Shown: in pieces, positions 36,809-64,000 of the stretch
How the letters are laid out: the number at the start of each line of letters is the position of its first letter
Position numbering within the stretch: position 1 is the first letter of the stretch
Made by a program: the position numbers and the translations under genes
Assembly (NCBI RefSeq): GCF_029962835.1
Contig: NC_080574.1
Location: 25,518,001 to 25,582,000, forward strand
Source of the DNA: Magnolia sinica
Lineage: Eukaryota > Streptophyta > Magnoliopsida > Magnoliales > Magnoliaceae
Reading direction: 5' to 3'
Length of the DNA stretch: 64,000 nucleotides
Notes under the pieces: generated by a model
Told to the model about the DNA's origin: nothing
The model's input: the letters and a program-made list of their open reading frames with translations, nothing else
The model's database searches: none

Positions 36809-38588
36809 GGGTTTATTTGGAACCCTAGATTAAGTGATAGATCTATATTTAATGAGATTAATATCATTATTACTTAATGATTATATGTTTAGAAATATTA
36901 TGATATTTTGACCATTCAATTTTATGTTTGTGGTTAAATTCTCTTCTTTTTTTTTTTTTTTTTATAGAAAAAAAAAATATTGTTTTACAGGAAACTAGCG
37001 TTGGGTCTGATGTTATTTAATCTAAACATGTGACTATATATGTTATGAACACCTCAAATTTATGTGTGATTAGGAATAATGCCATGTATGCCAAAGTTGA
37101 ATGAATGCTTGTGACTTCAAGTGCTAAACTAGCTGAATTAGGATCAGACCTATAAAAGTTGATTTGACTATTCAACCACCAACTATTATAGCAAAAAGGC
37201 GATTTTAGAAGGGGAAGGTTAGTCCTTGATAATGGTTTTTACCCTTAGCTAACGACTTTTCTTCCAATTGTGATAGTGTATCAAGTTTTTCAATGAATTA
37301 ATGATGGACATACAAGATTAAAAAACTAAAGATGATCACTATTTTATTAATTTGAAAATAAGAACAATACAATCAATGAAAGAATAAACTAAACAAAGAA
37401 TAAGATAAAATCTACAACTGCTTATGTTGTGTCTATGAAAAGTATATATTAAATTATGGTATGAAGTTAACAGGATGTGGCTGTTAATCTAACAAATAAG
37501 AACTTGATGATTAGGATTCAACGACAGTATATGAGGATATTTAACTTAGGACATATTGTAATGATGACATTGGACAACAAATCTAAACTAAATATTCCAG
37601 ACATGCTGCAACATGCCTGAAGAGAAGTAGAATATCTAAGCTAAGAAGCTAAATTAAAAATAATTAGTGTTGCGTTGTAGAGAAATTGATTATGTATGGT
37701 AAGAACCTAAAACTCTTCGTCAAATGTTGCTTTTATAAGCTTAGAAAGGCAATAATCCTACTGTAATTTTGTTTAGAATCTTCGATTATGCATCGTTTGT
37801 GTCCTAGTAGGATTTGAATTTATTGTTGTATGATACCATCGTGGTTTGATTTACTTCTAATTTTGAATAGTCTTTTCGTTAATTACTCTAATCCTTAACT
37901 GCCTCCGAAAAAATATCAATTGTCTTAGGGATTTTTTTTTAATGAATCTATTTTTTATTTAGGACAATCATATCGTGCTTGCAAGGAATATACCATTAAC
38001 AACTCTTTGGAATTTTCTTTCGTACACTAAAGGTTACAAGTGTACTATATGTGACAATCACATGTCCTACCAATGATGTCTACCTTTTTCGTGGCAGATG
38101 TGCATACAACTCTAAGTTAACTTACTTTTGACAGGCAACATGTCACTAATTGGTAGGTGCTTGCAACCCTTCTTTGATACAAGTATGATTTTCTCTATCA
38201 TCTGTATACGGGTGCCAATATATAGCAGTATCTTAGTGGGCAACATATACTATGATAGGCAGGGTATAAATATGGTAGATGTTGGAATTGTTATCGATGT
38301 ACTAGATTTCACAAATAAAATCAGCCACCTATATTCATATGTAATTCAAGCGTCGTGTGTAAAGGGTGCATATGAATGGACGATGTGGATATTACACACA
38401 TCAATGTGGGTCCTAAAGATACAGTGCATTTTAAAATCCACTAAAAATCTCACTATATCTTTTGCTGGGATTAGAAGGTCAAATATTTGAATTAATCCAA
38501 TCCTTTCTATAGATTCCAAACGGCAAGTGGAATTCACATTGGACCAAATCAATTCCATACCACTCATTCCCACAATCCAAACATGCCC
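36809..38588. mobile_element. Possible 1.8-kb Harbinger-like non-autonomous element
   Basis: The left end GGGTTTATTTGGA and the inward-read right end GGGCATGTTTGGA are flanked by TAA on both sides (36806-36808 and 38589-38591). The interior is AT-rich with no transposase reading frame. The end match is imperfect. Confidence 0.38.
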
Positions 38589-41560
38589 TAAAGTAATAAA
38601 TCTCTACTAAAAGAATACATTTGAGCTGAGTTGAATAAGTTACTAACTATGTTGAATAAGTGAATACACTTGAGATGAATATGTAATGGCATTGGTTTCA
38701 GCTCTTGAAAAGGCCTAAAGCCCACCTACACAGTTTACACAGGTTTTCAACATATGGTAAATAAATGATTCAAAGTTAGGGTTTGCATACAAGCAAACCC
38801 TCTCCTTTTGCCTCTCATGTTCTCACTCTCCCATCTTATTCTATTTCTCATCTTCTCTTCTTCCTTTCTCATCTTCACCATCTACAAGTTCTCCAATCAG
38901 ATTGACACCATGTAGCCATTCAACATTCTCATAATGTTTTCAAATACTTGGAAAACACCATGAGATTGTTAAATGGCTACATGTGAGGTACTTGCGTCAC
39001 TTGAATGTTGAACATGGCACATTTGCATTACTTTAAGATGGATAGTGAAATTTATATTCCATTGGACATGTATCAAAAATGGTCAAGTGACAAAATCCCT
39101 ACCTGATTTAAGTAAAAATAAAATAAAATTTTCTTTGAGAGGTCCTATGTAGAAAAGTAATAAGCAAAAAAATATGGACCAGAGCCTCGCCAGACTGACC
39201 TTTGCTGACACCAAACAATCCCAAGGTTCAATAACTCTCTTTTGGGTCCAGGCTTGCATTTGTTACAAGACCCGATACATAGGCCCAGATCCCAGCCCAA
39301 AATATTTAACCTTGGTCGGGTGAGTATTTGGCTAGTTGGCATATGACTCTGCTATAGACCGATTCTTAGCACAGAGGCTGACCCTAGACTCAGGTTATTT
39401 CACTCATGGGTTCGACTTAGCTTTATTCTGGTGCAGCTGATTTGGCCCAAGGAGTGCTTGAAGAGACGATTCCAACTCTAGTAGTGCTTGAAGAGACAGA
39501 TTCTAACTCTAGTAGTGCTTGAAGAGACAGATTCCTAGCACATGTGCAAAATGGGCACATGCGTGGAATCTGCAAGACTCATTCTGTGGGACTGTCCGAA
39601 TGTGCCCTGACCACAGAATCAATGAGTTCTGCTCATTAGGTGAGCCACAACACACGCTGATTTTACCCACTTGTCTGTTTATTTTTCTCATTCACATGTG
39701 GCCCACCTTATGGATGGACTAGCTTGATATTGTATTAGAGGTCGTTTCATAGTGTGGATGTGAGTGTGATTGAGTATATTCAAAATTCAAGAGTCATTTA
39801 GCAGTATGGATTTGGAGGTATTTGGAATAGAAGGTATTTGAAATATACAATTTTAATGTGTTTTAAAAGGGGCCTTTAAAAAAAAAAAAAAAACTTCTTT
39901 TTAAAGAAACGAGAATGACACATGTAACAAAAGTGTCACTAGACTACTGATTGATTGAATTCATGGCTTGCTGATGATACTCCAAAATCATCAAAATATC
40001 ATCTCTATCATTAATATCACATCAATAGAATGATGCAAATAGTTCAAACAAATGGTTTAAACATTGGCCGTGTAAATGGACTTATAAAAAATATCGGCGA
40101 GTTGCTTGTTTTTTTATCTTATACTAGTGGTCTTCCTCAATGCTTCAAATTTTCATCTCTTTTTTGCCAAAGAATATACTTCAATGTGCTTATTATAATC
40201 ACTCTGTAAAATGTCACATATGTACATTAATTTGGAATATTAAAGTTGATGTAATAATCAAATTCAAATTCTTATAAATATATTACAAAACTTCAATATA
40301 TTTTTAATTTTTAATTTCTTGGTTTGTAATTTGAATTCCAATGCACTCCAAATACAAGCTCCCAAATGAGCCCTTAGATAATATATGCACTGATTTAGAT
40401 GGATCAATTGATGGGCCACCTGTACGATGGGTCATAGCCAAAAACTCATGTGGGCCTGATGTCCCCTACCATTTGATCTAAACACAACTTTTGAATAGTC
40501 AGTTTGTGGAAGTTAAAGCAGTGGTTCACAAAATTAATATTTTGTTCTAACAATTATGATAATCCAAATGAAGAAAAGTTTTGGATAGGGCCCATCTACA
40601 TGTGGCCCATTGAACGGATGATCTAGATCAATGGTCATGAATTTGAGAGGGTGATCATGATTGATTCCAATTAGCTAATTAGCATATTTAGGCAAATTGA
40701 TTCCTCAAATAGTACAAACTTTCGGTTTACTTTAGAACTAGGATAAATGAATAATACCACTTGATTTTCTTTTAATTAACTTTTCTTAGATTAAAAAATA
40801 ATAATAAATAAATAAATAAATAAAAAGTTCTTATACCATATCACATAAAGGGTGGCGAATCAAATCATCCATAGCACAGATGGCAAACATGTAATTCGAT
40901 ACACTGGCCGGACAGTCTTGAACATTTGATATTGGCCATTGAATCTGAACCACAGTTTCTTTTTTGGCCATTGAATCTTCTATTTGATGGAAAACTATTG
41001 GATGGTTTGGATTTACCTGTGTGTGTGTGCCAAGTGTTTCATGGGAGATCATGCTCAAACACATGATCTCCTTAGGAGGGGGCTTATTGTAATAAAATGA
41101 AAACTGAGATAATTACTTTTCTTAAAGAAACGATCACCTTTGAAACCAAAAATTTTCAGGGTGCATGTTTCTACAAATCAAGATTTCTGTAGCATCGGCA
41201 ACGACATGGTTTTCAGACGCGGACAACTCTACCGTGACTCACTCAACTCTTACTTGGTCGAACCCAATCCAGTTGGATACAGTCAAACCTAACTTAAAAC
41301 TATGTGGAATCCACTATTTTCAGTTCATTATAAATAAAAAACTTCCCAATGATATGTTCGGGTTCGTTTAGATAATGAAGATCTGATTCTAGATCTGACG
41401 AAGTTTTGTAGGGATACTATTAGGAGATGTTATGATTCAACCATGGGATGTATAATTTATAGAGTTTGCAAGTCTGGAGGATCTGTGAATTCATCCTTAT
41501 ATCAAAAGTTTTCAAGGCCTGCCCCATGGCATCCAAGTTGAGAGAGATAAATTGGACAAG
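38589..41560. other. Gene-poor AT-rich intergenic stretch
   Basis: No coding region is supported on either strand. A 40-bp unit (AGTAGTGCTTGAAGAGACAG) is repeated about three times near 39448-39535. A weak pair of ends lies near 39735 and 40380, where AAATGAGCCCTTAG resembles a Harbinger MITE end. Confidence 0.55.
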
Positions 41561-41565
41561 TACGG

Positions 41566-41815
41566 TTGTCCACCCAAAAAGGAAAGAGCAGGATAGGCTT
41601 TCTCTCGCTTTTGGCATAGTAAGCCACCCCATGAGAGGCCCACAAGGGCTATTAGCTCAGTGGTAGAGCGCGCCCCCGATAATTGAGTCATTGTGCTTGG
41701 GCTGTGAGGGCTCTCAGCCACATGAATAGTTCAATGTGCTCATTAATGCCCGACCCAGAGATGTGAATCATTCAAGGCACATTAGCATGGCCTACTTCAT
41801 TCGGTCCATTATAAC
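41566..41815 (+). pseudogene. trnI-GAU (plastid-derived): Nuclear plastid-DNA fragment with trnI-GAU 5' exon and intron start
   Basis: GGGCTATTAGCTCAGTGG at 41646 begins the 5' exon (41646-41682) of plastid tRNA-Ile(GAU). It is followed by the start of its group II intron (GTGCTTGGGCTGTGAGG, ATAGTTCAATGTGCTCAT, AAGGCACATTAGCATGG). Many substitutions are visible, including a C for T just before the GAT anticodon, and the second exon is missing. It is therefore a decayed plastid insertion and not a working tRNA. The flank upstream (GGATAGGCTTTCTCTCGC) probably comes from the rrn16-trnI spacer. Outer limits are approximate. Confidence 0.8.
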
Positions 41816-41995
41816 AAAATGCTTCGTTTTTCTTTTCCTGTTTTTTTTTTTTTCCCTTCTTATCATTCATGCCCTAGTTATATTCTATAGAGGAAAAAGC
41901 CACTTTGGCCTAGCAAATCCTACATAAAGGGCATCTGGCCCAGAAAAATCAGGGCTGGACTTAATCCCATTGCGGGTCCTTACCTGAAAGGACCA

Positions 41996-43210
41996 GGAGT
42001 AGATTAGGTGCGGCTTGGCCTCGTCCAACATGTTGTGGCCCTGGCCGTGGGACGATCTCGGTGTATGTATTGTATATGTATGTTGTCTTTCGGTTTTTGA
42101 CGTAGGGATGAACGTGATGAGGTCTTGGAACTTCTCTGGACTCCTCACAAAGGCTTCTCGAATCCACGAGAAAGAAAGCAAGCAAAATAAAAAATAAATT
42201 CTCTAAATTTCGAAATTGGTTAATGAATGAAATAAATGAGTTCACGATCCTTTAAATAGGGATACCAAGCAATGGAAGAGAAATCAGAAACAATTACAAC
42301 TAAAACTCCTAGAATTTGCAACTTACTATAAATACTAAACTAACTATTTATAGACAATCATGATGTCTGCTAGTGCACAAGGTTTTTGGCCAAAAATAGT
42401 GTCCTATTTGGCTTCACCAAACCGTTCTCCTAATTATTCTAAGCTCTTTTCACGTTGGGCAGCCCAACGGATGAAGAGTTATAATCAAACTAAACCTTAC
42501 TATTTATAGTAAAAATGAAATTAAAATAGGGAAACTATCGTCGATCCAGGGTATTTCGCAAATCCGGCTTGCGCAACCCGGTGTAGTGGGTTGGGTGGCT
42601 AAAGTAGCTCGTTCTACCCCAAAATCATATATTTTATGCCTGATAACTCATTCCGGATTGGGAGATACACCCAATCTAAGGTCCGATGGTGCGGATCACT
42701 TCTATCGTAGACCGGGCCTTTTCTGATCCATCTTGGCCATGAAACTATCCGCGACCCGCTCTACATCAGTTTTGCTAACTCATTTTAGGTCATGATCCTA
42801 AAAAGCAAGCAAATTCAAATCCCAAGTTGACCACATCACAGGAAATAATGGTAATTGACCATTAAAAACTTCTTATGAGCTACAAAAGTTTTGGATTAAG
42901 CTAATATTTGTTATTTTTTTCTCCTCCATCCAGGTCTGTGTGACCTTATCAGCAGGTTGGATGGCAAATAAACATTATGGTGGGCATGATGGCGGGCCCA
43001 AGGAAGTTTTTAATGTGGGAGTTCAATCACCACTGTTTCCAATGGTGTGTTCCACCTTAGAGTTGGTTCTGCTTTATTTTTGGGCTCATGCCCTAAAATG
43101 AGCTGGCAAAACATTTGAACAGCCTGTATTTACAACACATACAAAAGAGTATGCCCCACAAGCAGGCTGCACCGTGTTAGGTGAGGGCTGGGCAACACCT
43201 AATCCGCTCC
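41996..43210. mobile_element. Palindromic Mutator-type MITE split by a solo LTR
   Basis: The ends are GGAGTAGATTAGGTGCGGC on the left and GGAGCGGATTAGGTGTTGC read inward from the right. With the solo LTR (42098-42768) and one TSD copy removed, the MITE is about 540 bp, the usual size. Same subgroup as 4473-4995. Confidence 0.75.
42098..42768 (-). mobile_element. Solo LTR, gypsy-like family
   Basis: 671 bp with TG...CA ends and a perfect 5-bp duplication GTTTT (42093-42097 and 42769-42773) inside a MITE. On the minus strand it starts TGATGTAGAGCGGG, close to the gypsy LTR at 49598 (TGATGTAGGACG). It is of the same family as the solo LTR at 1993-2713. Confidence 0.82.
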
Positions 43211-45016
43211 AAAACGGACAGTAAGTCAATTTTCTGTGCGCGTGCCAACCTGCCCTGCATATGAGATCAGGCAAATCATCTGGTGTGGTCCATCATGAGC
43301 ATTCGCTGGCCCAAAAATCAGGCTTGCCCGCTCATCGGGCAGGACACACGCATGCCTAAAATATAGGCATCTCATCTTATCCTGTTGAACCATACATTTT
43401 GGTAGGCATGTATGTCCCACTCGGTTAGTGGGCCCTCATGATTTTCGTGCCTGGGCATGTTGGCAGAGGCCCCACTTAATCAAATGTTCTGATTCTTGAA
43501 CACACTTTAGGTTGGCTAATGTACATAGCATTTCCTTTCGTGTGGCCCATCTCAATCAAGTTTTGGTGCCAAGGCCTATATTTTAGCTTTGTATTTAATG
43601 GTCCAAGTGGACCAAATCAAAGGTGGGTGTCCCTCCCAACTTTTCCCTTCATATGGCCCACCTGAACCACAGACCGAGCCGATTTCTTGACACTACAGTT
43701 AATTTGAGGTGACACACTTAGTAGGGTGGATTTCACATAAACATCACGGTGGGGCCCATCAATTTTTGAAGTCAAGGACACTTTCATTTTGGTGCAAACA
43801 CACTTTTTTGCTTTTACCATCTATTACCATCATTTCCATGGTGCCAAACGACTCCTAACAGAAAGGGTCCTGAGTCCTTCAGGGAAAAGACACTGGAAAA
43901 GATCTGAGGGATGATGTGCAAGTTTGTGTCACATGCAAGCCTCTTGCTGCATGGCTTTGTGAAGTGTCTGTTTACCTTCTAAAATGGGCCCTCCCAACAT
44001 GGCCGATCATGAAACATAACCTCTTCTGTGCTGTTACAGAACGTAAACAACGAATGACCCAGAACATCCATCTGGATGGCCCTATATAGATCTACTTACC
44101 AGATGATCTTGACCCAAAATGTTTAAAATTGGTGTATCGGGTACTTATCGTTCATGACCAGAATGGACTCCTATCATCATGTATCAGGTTGTTTCAGGCC
44201 GAGAGGGGCCAATACAGCCGTATCGCTCATGGATGATACAGGTACATATCCATGTTGGGTGATATTGGAACACAATTCGCGATTTTCCTTAGGAGGTATT
44301 GGGGAGGAATTAGAATATAATAATATCGATCCATACAAAGAAAAGGTTCTCTATTGATACAAACGATGTACCCATGTGATATGGTCCTAGGCATGGAGGA
44401 ATAGGTGTAAAAAAAAACCCCATAGATTTCAGGGAAAAAAAATCAATATGAAAATCAGTGTAAAGAATCAATGAAAATCAAAGCAAGTAGAACCCACATT
44501 CTAAAAGAACAAGATGATACTTCAAACCTTGTCTTGGCCAACCAATCAGTTGTCTTCAATGCAGATGGCTAAGGTTCTCACTTAACATGTTATTCGGGGG
44601 CCACCGGATGGACGGTTTGGATCATCGCCAACTGAGCATCCAGGCACCACATCCACACTCACAAGCAATCAATCCAAATCGACCTATTACAAAGTTTAAT
44701 TGAAGAAGCTGCAATGGATGGCCTAGTCCATCCACATCTTCATTAGCAAAGATAATCAAAGAGATAATCTACACAGTAAATCGGCAATGGACTTCAATGT
44801 TGCATGTAACATGAATCATATATGCAAATGCAAAGTATTACAAGATACGTTCACAGAAGCTGTATTACAAACCATCTCATTATCATATCACTATACTACA
44901 CACAAGCTCAAATATCTTATCATCTAAAACACAACAACTTACTTTAAATCCAAACTTCTGGAAGAAATTTTGGAAAATCATAATGCAGCTCTCCTTTATC
45001 TCACATAACTGAAAAT
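43211..45016. other. 3' flank of the OPR gene, no other gene
   Basis: The first part (43580-43770) is a stretch of GTGGGGCCCATC repeat sequence. A TATCGGGTAC/GTATCAGG-rich patch at 44130-44240 resembles the TATCG-rich hAT element at 46256. Nothing coding is seen. Confidence 0.55.
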
Positions 45017-62878
<17,862 letters not shown>

Positions 62879-63309
62879 TAAGGGTGTCCATGGGCAGGGT
62901 TGGCCAGTGAGACTTCCCGAGGGCCGGGCTTAGGCTGGAGTATCAGGCCCAAGGGCTAGGTTTGGGCTTAAAAATCAAGCCTGTTTCAAAATCAGGCCAA
63001 GCTTTGGACATAGATGAACGAAAGCCCATAATCCAAGCCCAGCCTGTTTGGGGTTTTTTTATGTATAAAATACTATATTCTCCAACTGTCTGATGCCTGC
63101 CCCATTCCCCACCCCCCCCCCCCCCCCCGGGTTTTTTCAGTAGTAGGCTCAGGCTCGGGCTAGGCCCTGTACAAACATTCCGGCCAAGGTTCGGGCTGGA
63201 CCATTTTGGCCCATCACGGGCCTGGGCTGGGTTTGGGCTTACTTTGAACAATGCGAGCCGGTTTCGACAGAGCTTGGCCCGGCCCTAACCTGGCTCCTAA
63301 ACACCCCTA
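62879..63309. mobile_element. hAT-type MITE, 431 bp
   Basis: The ends are TAAGGGTGTCC and TAGGGGTGTTT (read inward). The 8-bp target repeat is ACTCAAAG / ACTCTAAG (62871-62878 and 63310-63317). The interior has GGGCTTAGGCTGG and GGCTCGGGCTAGG tracts and a run of about 19 C at 63110-63128. Confidence 0.78.
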
Positions 63310-64000
63310 ACTCTAAGCCTTCTCACTGAACAAGTAGTAGACAAAACCAAAATAGATTTGAGAAGGCTACTTCCAAGATTCAATGTTTCTTCCATGGAAC
63401 CAAAACTCGCCCAAAACTGAGTTGACTCTGAATGAGCCGACAACGAGTTGAAATGGTTTTAAGGCAGGTTGTTATGGTTTTGGTCCTCGAGTAAATCATG
63501 CTCTGATGCTGAGTTTTAGTCCAAATAATTCCATTGTCCATGAGTGATCAAGGACATAATCATGACAAGAAAAATACACAGACATTCACAAAATCAAATG
63601 TAGAAATCAGGAATCTCAATCAATTGAATCTTGTTATTGAAGAACATGCAAAATGAAAGCTTTTCCCAGTTTCATTTATTTTAGCTAAAGGCTATTTAAG
63701 TAAAAATCTCATTTAAACGATACATTGGCAATCTGCATAGACAAGATCAACCAACTAAGGCTGGCCTATCAACGAACAATCGTTGGGCATAACTGATCAA
63801 TTGCTGTTCGCCGGCCCATACGTGGTGGACCCCACCTGATAATCAACTGTAAAATCCAAGACCCCTAATTTTCAACATTGAAGCTGAATCCGGAGAAAGT
63901 GGCTGTTTGACATGGTGTCAGAGTGGAAGGTCATGTGTTCGAATCCTGGGAGTAGCAAATATCCCTCCCTAATATATTCTCCCACCCACTCGTTGCATGG
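63310..64000. other. Right edge, no gene; possible LTR end and primer site
   Basis: TTTGACA followed by TGGTGTCAGAG (63913-63923) copies the arrangement at the end of the TRIM's first LTR (58863-58880). An LTR element may therefore start here and continue past the window. A box-B-like TGTTCGAATCC lies 20 bp further on, so a tRNA-derived element is an alternative. Confidence 0.35.

Noticed and set aside
39735-40380. A Harbinger-type MITE.
   Set aside because: Only the right end resembles the family; the left end and target repeat do not match convincingly.
41646-41720. A functional nuclear tRNA gene.
   Set aside because: The sequence follows plastid trnI-GAU into its group II intron, lacks the second half, and carries changes in the anticodon loop.

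Overview
The window is nuclear DNA from a flowering plant. The host genes are split by GT-AG introns, the intergenic DNA is rich in plant transposons, and there is a decayed fragment of plastid DNA. A magnoliid or similar early-diverging angiosperm is a guess from the style of the genes and of the dominant palindromic repeat family; the sequence does not prove it. Three host genes are supported, all on the minus strand. First, a complete five-exon GDSL esterase/lipase of 371 residues (6406 to 755) resembles Arabidopsis At1g71691. Second, the 5' five exons of an AGL12/XAL1-type MIKC MADS-box gene (34730 to 31628) are present; its last exons were not found. Third, exons 2-5 of a class I 12-oxophytodienoate reductase of the OPR1/OPR2 type (61470 to 45017) are present; its first exon should lie beyond the right edge.

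Layout: 1-6.5 kb is the GDSL gene, whose 3.3-kb second intron is filled with a solo LTR and palindromic MITEs. 6.70-12.75 kb is one giant inverted-repeat (foldback) Mutator-like element with a perfect 9-bp target duplication. Its arms of about 1.9 kb face each other across a 21/22-bp minisatellite that itself flips orientation in the middle. 12.8-21.3 kb is gene-free DNA with scattered MITEs. 21.97-31.10 kb is a tandem duplication of a 4.27-kb block, about 98% identical by eye. 31.6-34.7 kb is the MADS gene. 35-45 kb is intergenic, with MITEs, a solo LTR nested in a MITE, and a plastid trnI-GAU fragment. 45.0-61.5 kb is the OPR gene. Its 12.2-kb fourth intron is almost entirely one nest of elements: a Ty1/copia element whose 5' LTR holds a SINE that was split by two hAT elements, one of which holds a LINE fragment. 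The copia interior holds a Ty3/gypsy element whose 3' LTR holds a LINE. Introns 2 and 3 of OPR hold a Harbinger MITE and a TRIM. 61.5-64 kb is probably OPR intron 1, with another hAT MITE.

The three genes do not form a pathway. The GDSL product is a predicted secreted lipid or ester hydrolase, AGL12-type factors act in root and meristem development, and OPR is an FMN ene-reductase. The main interest is repeat architecture: concentric palindromes and datable nested insertions. Coordinates of splice sites, target duplications and LTR ends were read directly from the bases. Family names come from knowledge of those families, and no database search was possible.
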